From the NCBI GenBank assembly GCA_000827265.1, contig KN834792.1, positions 248,001 through 312,000 on the forward strand: a stretch of 64,000 bases of DNA. Reading direction: 5' to 3'. The notes beneath the pieces were generated by a model. It did not search any database and was not told where the DNA came from. It saw nothing but the letters and a program-made list of their open reading frames with translations. Positions 26,727 through 37,389 of this stretch are shown here, piece after piece. The translations under genes and the position numbers were made by a program. Within the stretch, counting starts at the first letter, position 1. The number at the start of each line of letters is the position of its first letter. This stretch comes from Collybiopsis luxurians FD-317 M1. Taxonomy: Eukaryota > Basidiomycota > Agaricomycetes > Agaricales > Omphalotaceae.

Positions 26727-28693
26727 TTATCCCTTCGCTTTGTCAACAAAGACCCGGTATCCTTTCTTCCAAGTAGGTTCGAATGAATCAACATGATCCC
26801 TTCCATAATCTTCAATTCTAAGGGAAGAGCGGTCAGAGGCGGCCAGAGTCATAAGTAGAAAACATACGTATCCTCAGTAACAAGAAGCTTGAGGTCAAGT
26901 TTTCGAAAGATGTTGGCAAAAATGAGATATAGTTCACACCAAGCTAAGCTGAACATACAATGTGAGTTTGGATTTATTGGAGCTTGTAAGTATCAAGGAT
27001 CGGATACCTACTTTAAACCCAAACAAATTCGAGGTCCTTTGCTGAATGGAACGAGGTCTTCCATCATTTCGCTGGTATCCTCAGCAAGCCATCGATCGGG
27101 ATCGAAGGTGCGCGGGTCAGTGTAAATATCTGAGTTCATGTGCATGAAGAGCACGCTCATCGCCACACAGGTCTGAGGAGTTCTGATCAGAGGAAGCCGG
27201 GCCAAATCGTTCTTCCAATTTCACACACCTCGGGAGGAACTACCCAACCACCTATAGTAGTTGTTGTATTATCAGTCAGGCGTGGAAGAGGATGAATGAT
27301 TCCGGGCGCGAATCGTAGAGTCTCTTTGATGAATGCAGTCTACGTAATGTCCGTAAGCGTTGTGAATTTGAAATCGGTCAAAGCTGGCTGTCACGAACCA
27401 AATATGGTAACTTCTCCAATGCCACGAAACTGATGGGCCTATCTGTATCGGGCCACACCTCGTAAAGTTCCTGCAGTATCCTCTTGCGAATAGATTCGTA
27501 CTTCAGAAAGTAGAACGTCCCGACAGTGCACGCTTTGCCTAGATTAGAGCACTGTTAGTTCGTGGGCGGAGAGAAACAAATGAAGCGGGGCTGACTTGTA
27601 GTATCCGATCCAGCTCCGACAAGAGTGAAGGCTTCGTCTACAAGTGATCTCCTCGACGGGCGGTCTTGTGATTTTGGTGCTAAAAGATGGTGATAGATCG
27701 TTTCGTGTTCAGCGATAGAGAGCGATTCAGGGTTGCCAATGAATCCGTCGATCTGACGCTCAAATCGAATTTTCGTCTCCATATAACTTCTGAATTGAGG
27801 AGAGAGCCTTGAAATAAGCTTTTCTGGAACACGCTTCACAGAATCTGTGAGGAAAGGGAAATGTCTTTGGAGCCATAGCCCTTTTACGATGTCGTGCTGC
27901 CCCTGCACTGAAGGGTGAGAGAAATCTGGAACGTCGAGTGCATCGATACATTCGGCGAAACAGTAGGAGGTAATGATGTCGACGGTTAGAGATTGATATG
28001 CGTCAGCTAAGTCTGCGCTCGAACTGGGCGAGCTGTGGTTCTCCTTAAGCAGTGCTATGAGCTTGTCAATCTAGCTCTCATGAATGAGTATGCTAGACTC
28101 TCCGGCAATAGAATATTTAATTTACCTTTGTCTGGATTGTATACTCAAGTGATATCACTGCTTTGCGAGAAAATAACGGGGCTATCAAGCTTCTTCTGTT
28201 CTTCGCGTCCTGGGGATCGGTGAAGGCGATGGAGGATTCTCGGCAATGTGCCATGAGATTGTGATGGAATACCGGTTCTTTGATCAACTTCCACCCGTGC
28301 GTGTAAATGTCATGATAAGCCTTTCTGTCTTTGAAATGCAGCTGACGATACAATGAGAAGTTGCTAAGGTGATATTAATATCTTGAGGACGTACTGCATT
28401 GGGACCGACTCTGACTACAGGGCCTACAAGGTTGATTTCGAGGCAAGGTCAGTCCAAGTTGTAAAGTTGGCTGCGAATTCAATGGAAAAGGACTCACCGT
28501 GGACCTTATGAAGTCGTTCAATCTCGTCGAGGAAGCCTCCTTGCTTGACAATATTGTAATACGCTTCGTATCCTTCGGTCAATGCCGCGAGGATTGGTCC
28601 CGGATATTTGTGAAGTGGGTGGAAGAAGGCTCGGTAAATTACCAGACTCGCAACATAAGACACAATAATAAATGCGAGTACTTGGAGGAGCAT
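26727..28693 (-). CDS. Cytochrome P450 (copy 2 of a tandem pair)
   Basis: This is a paralogue of the P450 at 23066-25043, with the same intron positions. The ATG at 28693 gives an anchor followed by [14 protein letters not shown]. Then come [37 protein letters not shown]-helix VGAGSDTTS (about 27615), [32 protein letters not shown] and the heme loop [10 protein letters not shown] (about 27020). It ends YRVFVDKAKG, stop 26727-26729. Differences from copy 1 are mostly substitutions spread over the whole gene, for example GGWVVPPE against GRWAVPPR. No frame break outside introns was found. It is flanked by copies of a short dispersed repeat (26455-26610 and 29420-29580). Divergence from copy 1 suggests an old duplication and possibly a different substrate. 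Confidence 0.87.
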
Positions 28694-28751
28694 TATGATG
28701 GATGGCTAGTGGAGATGTGTTGTCGATGAACAGGGACTTTTCTCTCGACTT

Positions 28752-29144
28752 GCATTTATACCTGAAAAGAACCTCACGCGAATCAATCGATTGGGATTCT
28801 AGAGTACTTTTCCGGCACCGCCGGAAGCTCGGTAGAGGAATATCCTTTTTGGACTGCAAGAGGTATTTATACTTGAAAAGAACCTCACGCGAATCAATTG
28901 TCTTGACCGCGCTTCCCGGCTCAACCAACCCCCGGTGGTCTCGCATGAGCCTCAACATGGCATTGCCATTGTCATTAGTTGTTCTGCTTACGATAGAGGC
29001 GGAGTCATAGCACAAGCGTAGCCGTAAAGGTCGGTGACTCAACTGTACTCGTAGCAGACCAGTGGACAGTGATCCATTCAATGCTGATGGTGCGCCGTCC
29101 ACCTTCGACACCGCCGGAAGCTCGGTAGAGACATATCCTTTTTT
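28752..29144. repeat. Internally duplicated promoter of P450 copy 2
   Basis: Two segments occur twice: ATTTATACYTGAAAAGAACC with its flanks at 28752-28789 and 28863-28899, and CACCGCCGGAAGCTCGGTAG at 28815-28850 and 29108-29144. The equivalent region of copy 1 (about 25089-25200) has one version of each. A duplication or insertion has expanded this promoter. Confidence 0.65.
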
Positions 29145-29395
29145 AAACTAGGAAAGGACCTCCGAGTTTGTGGCCAAACCACCTAGTTGGCAACGTCTTA
29201 GATTTTATGTGAAACCATGGTGCCAAAGATAATGTATGGATACGTAGAGATACGCGTGCTACATTTATAGGGCCACAGTACGTACTACTTGAGTATTTTC
29301 TAAAATCATACATCGGAATTAGATCTCTACTATGAGGTCATTAGGAAAAGGCAGTCGGCTGCATTTGAGGGTGTCCCATGTAGCTGTATGCTCAG

Positions 29396-29585
29396 AACAA
29401 AAGATAAAAAGATAAAAAGCAAAACACGAGATGCATCTACATCCACCACAAAGTCATTCAGGTGTCAAACCCGCCGAAGTCCTCTTCAGAATGTAGAACT
29501 CGTCCGCTCTAACCGCTCTGAAAGGCAAGCCGATCGTTCGACGACTAATATTATAAGAATGGACGCAGTCCCAACAGACTAGAGT
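29396..29585. repeat. Dispersed repeat, copy 2
   Basis: This closely matches 40325-40505 (GAGATGCATCTAC, CTCTTCAGAAT, GGCAAGCCGATCGTTCG, TATTATAAGAATGGAC) and more weakly 26455-26610. Here and at 40.3 kb it adjoins the 3' end of a PP2C sequence, so these two copies belong to one larger duplication. Confidence 0.7.
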
Positions 29586-29589
29586 CACA

Positions 29590-30620
29590 GATTGAATTTA
29601 ACCATAATTTCCGTAGAATTTATCTCTCCCTCTTTCCCTGCCTCCCACCAGACTACTGTAATCGTAATATCGTCCCTGTACCGCCTCGACATCTCAGGCG
29701 TTATACTATCATCTGCCTGAAATCCCTCTCATCTCCACTGCCGAGAGCATTTCTTATCAAATGCGTGCTGACATTGTCATCGACAAAAGCCCAAGAACCC
29801 TGTTTTATTCATCTGGCGAGTTGCTTTCCAGCTTTTCCATCGACGCCGGCGTTGACTATGGATGAAGGAACAAGGTTGGTTGAGTTGTCTTTTGGTACGG
29901 AGCCTTTGAGGCCAGCAAGATGACCGCCGACGAGGCTAACAACAACTTCAGGACTGAGAAGAAACTGAAACAGTAAGACAGATTCAAATGTTACAAAAAT
30001 TTCGCATTCATCAAAACGTCCCAAAGTCCGTCAGTAGCCATTAGTAGGAATTGTAATAATGAAGGATTATCGAAGGAGAGTTTACGGTGTGTGACGACTA
30101 GCCGTGCGGTAACATAACTGTGGAGTAGCAGGTGACGAGCATTGGCCTCTGTATATCGAGGGCATACGGTGGCGTTTTGAATGTTCTTGCAGGTTCCCCA
30201 GGAACGTGCCACTGCCCACCATTTTAACCTGCAACTTCTAGCTGAAAATGTGTCGGTTTGAATTTGCAATAAACGTACAGTCCCTGCATTCCTAGCGGCC
30301 ATTTATATTGTGCATCTCCGAAAGCTCTAGAACACTCCAGCCCTCCTAGCACTCTTCCTCCGCTTCACTTTTTAAGTGCTCTGAGCGTAACTTATTCGGG
30401 GTAATGAGAACAGCATGATGCGTTTCACCTAGAATTCGACTTTGGATTACTTGCAGTCTGATCCTCACTGAACAAATCCACATTCTCAAGTTTCCTTTCT
30501 ATCCTCTGACAGCCCGCTATAGCTCGACCAAAGCTCGACTATCCCCCGTACAAGCAATATATATGAGTCGTGTCGAACACAGTATCAGAGCACAGCTGCC
30601 TGGAGTTTGCCAATGAGTTG
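29590..30620 (-). pseudogene. Truncated PP2C phosphatase relic
   Basis: This is a copy of the 3' half of the PP2C gene at 40508-42482, in the same orientation. The stretch 29809-30024 still reads LSPEVVVSLVGGHLAGLKG, matching LSPEEVVSLVGGHLAGLKG in the intact gene, and MATDGLWDVLMN is recognisable near 30020. Upstream, similarity continues through SEDQT and the nucleotide region of CTGDSRAV to about 30620 (GCCAATGAGTTGAA), where it stops abruptly. The N-terminal half with the first metal-binding residues (DGHGG) is absent. Small deletions disrupt the coding frame, for example loss of the segment encoding VMNGRV (intact at about 41300). Not expected to encode an enzyme. Confidence 0.85.
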
Positions 30621-31180
30621 AAGCGAACGAAAATGGCCTAGACGTAGCATAGTGGGTTGGTAGTGCCTGAGAAACTGAGAAAGATGCGAGCAAGCGGATT
30701 TTGCGTCATGTGATTAGCTAAGGGCTTGACTAACTTCAGTAAAGTTGAGTCAAACCTGGTTTTGACTTAACCTGGACCAAACTCAAACAGTTGAAAAACC
30801 GGAATTCTCCACAAACATACGCCATAAGTCCGAAAATTGGATCACCATGCAAGCAATAGACAATGGGAATAGTCTAAAATTGACAGACTACGCTAGCAGA
30901 CTCGGTCCCAGCCCGGCGTCGTTGAACACATCGCAGATTCGCACCGTTGCTACGGCAATTAGCGAATGGGGACGAGTCTACACAGGTAGGCAGCTACAAT
31001 GACAATTCTGCTACATAATTCTGACGAAACCCATCTGGTCTGAATTGACTTCAACGCACATAGGCTAGATTCGGCTCGTGCTAAATATAGTCACATCGTT
31101 CAGCAGGAAACAAACACAGGTCTTAATTCGAGTCGGTCAGTACGAGATGAAAGAAACAATCACTGGAAGCAGGTAGCTAA
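30621..31180. other. Intergenic stretch downstream of the lipoxygenase fusion gene
   Basis: No recognised gene. A plus-strand ATG at about 30847 starts MQAIDNGNSLKLTDYASRL and stays open to a GTAGGC donor-like site at about 30986, after which nothing recognisable follows. It could be a small unknown gene or chance. Confidence 0.3.
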
Positions 31181-34100
31181 TCAGATAAGGATCGATATCG
31201 CTGTTCTATAAGGATCTAGAACGAGATATGGCGTTTGCTGATCATCCAGTTCCTCGCTATATTGCGAAACAGTCTGAGCAAAGACCTGGAGATCATACTT
31301 GAACGCCTCGGCTGCTTCACGAATGACTCGTGGAGTGGAATTCGAATTGATAGTTGTAGCAGCGTAATGGAGGATCGTACTATCCTCAGCTACCTCCATT
31401 GACAATAGATACGGAACTTGCGCCATAAGCAGCCAGTCTCGCGATCGATGGCTCGGAAGTGCATCCAAGATATCTTTTTCCCTATATCCCTGAAGTTCAG
31501 CCAAAGACTGAGGAAGTGGACGGAAGAGCGCGGAAGGTTTATTAGGTACGAATGTCTGATAATATTGCTGTAGATAATTGACAGCAGTGTGTTGGGGAGA
31601 GGCAATGTGGATGCACATGGTGACGAAGTCGATCAACTCGTCGAGAGTCTTGATAGAAGGAAAGGTGCCCAACTGGCCTCCATCAATAGAACGGACTTGA
31701 CGACAAAAAGAGGCAATGGACAGGTCGGCTGCCACTTGAGCATCGCCCCCAACATATGTTTTGGTAAGAACCGTTCCAACGAACTTTCGCAGAATCTCCC
31801 ACATGCGCGCGATATTGCGCGCATAGCCGTAGTTGTGGTATTTGACATCGTTCAATTTCTCAACTGGAAAGCCGCGTCTGCGTAGATCGTTGGGTACGTA
31901 TGAACCCACCCAGTCAAAGCGCTGATATGCATCCTTGATGAAAGCATATGTTTCTGGGTCCTTAAAAGCTGTCATCTCATTAATGATTTTAGGCACAAGA
32001 GTGCTGCGAGCCGCCTCGTTCAGGGAAAGTGTAGTCTTCCAATGGGGCTCGAGGAGTTTGAGCACTATGTGGGACGGAGGGAGGGTACGATTGGCTGCCA
32101 CTATAAGTACCTCCTCAACAAGATGGGTATAGACAAGGTGGACGACAAGTTCGTGGCGGAACCAATCGGATACCTGAGCACACATCTTTGCATATCGCCA
32201 GGGCCAGTCTGCTGCTTCATCACCAGGAGTATCTGCCGTGGTACGGCGATTGAAGATGACAACAGATTCCTCCGTGCTGCCTTTATAGTCCAAAATTATG
32301 GCGAGGGGATGCAATTTTCCTTGAGATTCAAGGTGGAAAAGCGTAATGGAGGAACAACCATAGCGACCATCGCAGCTGATTTCGGCGTTCGGAGGGAGGC
32401 CTACTATGGAGCGGAAGTCACTGTGGTTTTGTACAAAAAGGTTTTCGGGATCCGAATTGAGGAGTTTCACCATGTCTCCACGGCCCTGGGAATGCGCGGC
32501 CGTCCCAAAATCCTCGATCCACCGAGAGGATGCAAGAGTGATGGTAGTGGGGTTGGTCCCAGTGAACTGTTGCTGACCGAACGCAGCATCCGAATACCAG
32601 TCATCGCGATGACCGATGTTCTTGCTGAAATACATGCCCAAAGTTAATTGAGAAATGGGTCCGTTGCGAGTTTCTGACCGTACTTTGTAGTGAAGTTTAT
32701 GATTACGTTCGACGAGATCTCTCACGGTCTCAACTATCGACGAGTCAGCCAATCTAGTGAGATCCGGCAACTTGAATGTAGCCACAGTAGTCTGGAGAAG
32801 GGATTTGAAGTCAAATATATCCAGGATATCGGTCCTGTACTGTTTTGGGATAGTTTTCAGGTAGGGAGGGTAATGCTCCGAGTATGCAAACCGAAATGCG
32901 CCGCCAGGTAACTCTTGTGCTAAATACTTTTGTTAGCAAACTCAAAATCCCTTGTGATTCACAACTTACCAGATAAAACTTCCTCATACGGGGGAGGGAA
33001 GTCTAGATGAGCCTCAGTTTGCGAGCGCTGAAGAGGCTGCACATCGTATCCTCGGCCCCTTGTCGGGGTAACAGGTAGCGATGATTCGCGTTGCAGCAGC
33101 CACTGTCGGTGATGAGATTTCTCCTTTTCAGCTTCTGCTGGCAACACCTCTCGGTTCCTGGTTTCCTCTTCCAGGCCATTCTTCAAATCTACCCGCTCGC
33201 TCTCCAGTTGGGCTATCTTTTTCATGTGTTCATCTCGTAACTCCTCGAGGTCCCGTTTCATTGACGCAGTGTCTTCTTTCACCCTGTTCATCTCCTCCCG
33301 AATTTTTTCTATTTCTTGCCTGTGTTTAGCGATGAGACGCTCAACCTCCGCCCCATGAACAGACCCGGCAGCTGTCTCTTCAAGACTTTTGCCTTCTTCT
33401 CGAATCTCCTTCACAATCTGAATATCGGTAGGAACAAATGTGAGAACATGCCTAAGCACTCTCTGTGCTCTTTCCACGGTCCGGTTGTGTCGCATGAACG
33501 TAGCACCTCCTCCAAAGAGGCCATTTAAGAAGTTGTCCTTCAACTCCATTTCCCGCTTGTCGCCTACTTCAGGACTGCTGATTTGGTCCCAGAATGTGGT
33601 CAAAACTACAACATTTTTGTACGCCTCCGGTCCACATAGATTTTGAAACATTCTGAGATTGATTTTCGACTGGCCTCCGAACCTCGTGTCAGTTATCCTG
33701 TGGAGGTACACAAGACCATTGAGCTTCCGCTTGCCGTCGTATCTGGTGACAAGGTAAGGCTTGTATCAAAAGAATTAAGCTAGGATTTTGATGATGAACT
33801 GACTGTTTAAGCAAAAAGCTAGTGATTTTCTTCAAAACAACGGTATCGGTGATGCCCTTGCGTGAATCATCAAAGCCAGGAGTATCGACGAGTGCCACCG
33901 TTCGTCCGCTGGTACGATCGACAAAGCGTACAAGTTGAACTTCGCTAGTTTCAGACTCAAGACTGTCACTAACTTTGACACTTGTGTCCTTGGTGAGGAG
34001 CTTGATAAACTGCACAGATATTTAAGTTGTAGGCTGGTATATAAAGATAAGATTGCGGAAAGAGAGCTCACGAGTGATTTTCCTGTCCCAGTACAGCCCA

Positions 34101-34241
34101 TGACACTGCGACAGAGCTGAGTGATATACTGATTTCGAGACGATAGTTGCTCACTCACCATATAATCACGTCGTCATTTTGGGTCGCATTGGAAACCTCA
34201 GAATCTGAATCTGAGCTAGGTTTAGTACGAGGTGTGTCCAT
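31181..34241 (-). CDS. Predicted AIG1-like GTPase / coiled coil / lipoxygenase fusion
   Basis: The ATG at 34241 starts an acidic leader. After an intron comes the P-loop MGCTGTGKS, then FIKLLTKDTSVKV, G3 motif DTPGFDD (about 33880) and, after another intron, KRKLNGLVYLHRITDTRF and NVVVLTTFWD. A Glu/Lys-rich coiled coil (about 33420-33090) leads to PPPYEEVLS. Here a 50 bp intron (32920-32969; GTAAGT donor, TGCTAAC branch site, TTTAG acceptor) joins in frame to AQELPGGAFRFAYSEHYPPY, the start of a lipoxygenase domain. That domain has FTGTNPTT, HELVVHLVYTH (iron ligands, about 32160-32125), QHTAVN (His and Asn ligands, about 31600) and a C-terminal Ile (SILI), so all five metal ligands are present. 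Lipoxygenases dioxygenate polyunsaturated fatty acids. The lipoxygenase exon has no in-frame ATG before its GMYF, well inside the domain. The alternative is two genes with a missing lipoxygenase 5' exon. Confidence 0.7.
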
Positions 34242-34544
34242 GATAGAGCTCAGGCCGATTCTTTCGAGTTCTGAACGTGGTCCGTGGAAGTCCAAATTGC
34301 GTCCAGGCTTATATCTATGTAATTTGCCAATAGAGAATGCTATTTAGGAAGTTAGATCGCTTTGAGCATGTTTGAATAAATTTGACCAGCTCGTTGTCTC
34401 ATTCACGACCTTCTAGAGAATGAATCGCAGATTTGCACTCGGAGTTTCGAACTCGGAATTTTGCAGATATGAATGAACCTTTCGAGTCCGTTATCCTCGC
34501 AATTTCTATCCAACTTGTCGCAAGTTCGAACCTATATGCCGCTT

Positions 34545-35777
34545 CCTTACTGTGGACTGGTTTCACACGCCTCACAGCATGTTTTTCTCAAATTGAAGAG
34601 TGATAGAGAGAGATTCCCGCTTGTTATAGGGTGTAAGTAATCCCCGAGTCAAAGGATGTCTCACGATCCTCGATGCATCCTTCAGGACAGATTTTTTGAA
34701 TCAGGATCTTTGCCGAAGATAAATCTCCTTATTGTAGCTCTCATTCATCTGTCAAAGGTGTTGTATTTGAATCACTGATCAGCACTTCGTTAGCCACCGC
34801 CCTGCAGCACAGAATTCCAGCTGTCAGCTTTTTGACAAGTCACTCAAAGCTGCATGTTCCCTATCTAATAATCTAGACACTAAAACTTTGTACAGATGCT
34901 GATGCGATCGGTGTCATACCTTCTGCAAATTTCGCTTGATTCCACTGCCATAGATGATGGAGAGCACCTTGCGAGAGCCTGTTACTCAGGAGATGTCCGG
35001 CCTATGCATCCATTGCGATCTGAGTATATGCGACTTTGACATTGGATTCTGTCCGGCCTTGTATAATGCCGCGCAATTCATCGCGGCGACCCACACTCGG
35101 GTGTCTCAGAATGTTTTGGATGCATATTCACACCGGCATGACAGAATGGTTAGTGATTGACTCGGGCCCTTCATAAATGCAATAGACGTGAAGTGAATTC
35201 AAAACCAATGGGGGGTAAAATGAGTTGAGCCGTAGAAGTGAAGAAAGGCCAATTGAGAGGACAAATCGTAGGGGAAGATAGTAGGAAGAAGAGAACATGA
35301 TGCGAAGGGAACAGGAAAGGAGGAAACAAAAAAGTGAGAAGACGCCGTGTAACGAGAAAGACGCACGCTCAGGCAATAATAGTATTCAGGTCGAATACGC
35401 AAAATCGCAATGTTTCACGAGAGGTATTGGGTATGAATAGACTTTGCAAGCAAGTTGTCTCGCAAGCCAGGTGATAGATATAGTGACTACACATTGCCTC
35501 ATTATACCTCTTCAATCACAATAAACAATTCTTATTCAGGTTTCCGCCGTTAGCCTAAAGAAGGAACCTAATAAGCCACGCATCCGAGTCGAGGCCCATA
35601 TTTCTTGCTGATAGGCATAGGGGAAGAGTACAGTAGAAATGTGTGTACTGCACTCTTGATGACTGGGGGCCCCCAATTTCGATATGGGCCAGTGCCAGTA
35701 TGTAAGATTTTATATACATAGTCGCTTCCGCTAGTAAATGAAAGTGATTTCTTGGTACGAAATATCAATCCAAGCAT
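34545..35777. repeat. Left arm of a large inverted repeat
   Basis: In reverse complement this arm aligns with 37390-38385. The best matches are 34556-34860 with 38045-38375 (TTTCACACGCCTCACAGCAT; CAGCACAGAATTCCAGCTGT) and 35410-35700 with 37480-37735 (GCAGTACACACATTTCTA; CTTGCAAAGTCTATTCATAC). It lies immediately upstream of the GTPase-lipoxygenase gene. It contains about 250 bp (near 34865-35115) that the right arm lacks. Confidence 0.85.
34865..35115 (+). mobile_element. Small insertion ending in a GC-rich hairpin
   Basis: This segment interrupts the left arm relative to the right arm. Its last ~60 bp (35046-35099) match 4508-4570, including the hairpin CCGCGCAATTCATCGCGG, which is followed 13 bp later by CTCG where similarity ends. 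A shared 3' end with a terminal hairpin recalls non-autonomous Helitrons, but the canonical CTRR end is not exact. Confidence 0.45.
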
Positions 35778-35944
35778 GGGACCGATACTAATGCCTCGCT
35801 TGAAGCGTGATAGCCCACTTTGGCCAACTCACAGGTATGCATCGGTACATTGTGTAGTTGTATAGCATAGCGAAAAGCAACTGAAAAGCCCGAAAAATTA
35901 TATCATTACACAAAAAGTTGCTTAAAATCGGTTCTAAAGGTCTA

Positions 35945-37337
35945 TCACAGAGATACTCGTTCCCTGATACTCCTAATCATTTGGAGGAGTCGATTTACGA
36001 GCCAAATCAAGTAAACTGGATAACCATCTAGTTTCTCCTCGAGGGCCTCTACACGAGTCTTAAGATCCCGCAGTTCCTCATCATTAGTTCCACCAACAAA
36101 TTCAATCTCCCGACTTGACATCATGTCTGGCGTCTGCAGGTGAGGTACCCAGGCTTGTTGCAAGTCAATGTCAGGTGCGGCGGAGCTGACTGGGACAGGT
36201 GGTGAATTGACGCACGCTGCAATTTTCTCCTCCTTCTGTCGATGCCGCTCCTCTGGCATATATGTAACAGCGCGATTCAGCTTTTCAGATTCCGAAAGCC
36301 AATGGGTCATACGATCCCGAAGTTCTTGACACTCCCTTTCCAAATCCTGCATGTCTTCGTCTTCCTTTGCCTCCTCCATTAGTTCCATAAGCTCTTTCAT
36401 TTCCTTTCGATGCTTCTCCATCTGCTTCATAATATCCCTATGAAGCTCCTCCCCAGCATCCGTCTCTGCCAATTCTTTCTGTTCGTCGATCATTTGACGC
36501 TGGATTGCCAGCGGGACCGCCTCTCTCGTCGGCGACAGAAGATATTGAAGGATGGCATGTGCTGATTGGGAAGTAGCATCGTGTTTGAAAATTGCACCTC
36601 CACCGTCAAGGGTAGATTTGAACAGGGTCGGTTTGGTTTTTAACTCATTCAATCGGGACTGTAAAACCTCGAGGTCTTGATCGTCCCATCGAGTGGTAAC
36701 AATCGCGACATTCTTACAGGCCTCGGGACCGCAGAGCTTTTGGAACATGGTGTAATTTCGCTTGGAAGCTCCACCCATCCTGACATCGGTAATTCGATGA
36801 AAATATAAGATGCCTGTGAGCAGTCGTTTGGCTTTATATCTGATAATCAATGATCAGCAACGGACTTGAAGTCATAACTGAGAAAAAGACGCTAACTCCA
36901 CAACAAGAAAATCAGATATAATCTTGAGCACATCGATATCGCTCTTGCTCGTATCGTCAAAGCCAGGAACATCAATGAGTGTGACGTCTGTTCCCTGAAA
37001 GTCGAAGGTGTGGAATTGGACCTGGCTAGTGCATGACTCTAGGCCATCCCCGACAAGGAATTTAGATCCTCCGGCTAGATTAGTGAACTAAATGTGTGCG
37101 TAGATCAGTGCGACTGTGCGTATACTTGCGAGGGGGTGGGAGGTCAAGTTATGCACACATACCGTCGTTTTTCCAGTACCTGTCGCTCCCAAAAGGCTGC
37201 AATATACCAGGTGATTAAGAAGCCGTCCTACCAAGTGATAATCAATGGAGGGAGAAGAGAACGTACATGATAGATACTTGCGGTCTCTGTTTCACCGGAC
37301 TGCTACTAGTCGGGCCCAAGTGAGTCTCAGGCATCAT
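35945..37337 (-). CDS. AIG1-like GTPase with coiled coil (gene B)
   Basis: This is a GTP-binding protein of the AIG1/GIMAP-like P-loop class found in fungi; function unknown. The start is ATG 37337 or the adjacent ATG. The first exon (MMPETHLGPTSSSPVKQR) runs to an intron at about 37265, then P-loop LLGATGTGKTT (about 37190) and, after another intron, FTNLAGGSKFLVGDGLES and G3 DVPGFDD (Val replaces the usual Thr). After an intron come KRLLTGILYFHRITDVRMGG and NVAIVTTRWDD. A charged coiled coil follows (about 36500-36290, KQMEKHRKEMKELMELMEEA), then a Pro-rich linker, a second coil ETRVEAL-type segment near 36060, and a hydrophobic C-terminal stretch GYPVYLIWLVNRLLQMI that may contact membrane. 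Stop is near 35945. It lies between the arms of the inverted repeat and is more diverged than genes A and C are from each other. Confidence 0.82.
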
Positions 37338-37389
37338 TACTTACCTCTCGATAGAAAAGAATTGCGGTGGCAAGCGGTAGATATATAAA

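Noticed and set aside
32042..32647. 201-codon plus-strand ORF
   Set aside because: It lies antisense to the lipoxygenase exon with all its metal ligands and has no recognisable domain.
34440..34490. tRNA-like T-loop sequence (GTTTCGAACTC)
   Set aside because: No A box, anticodon arm or acceptor stem pairs around it.
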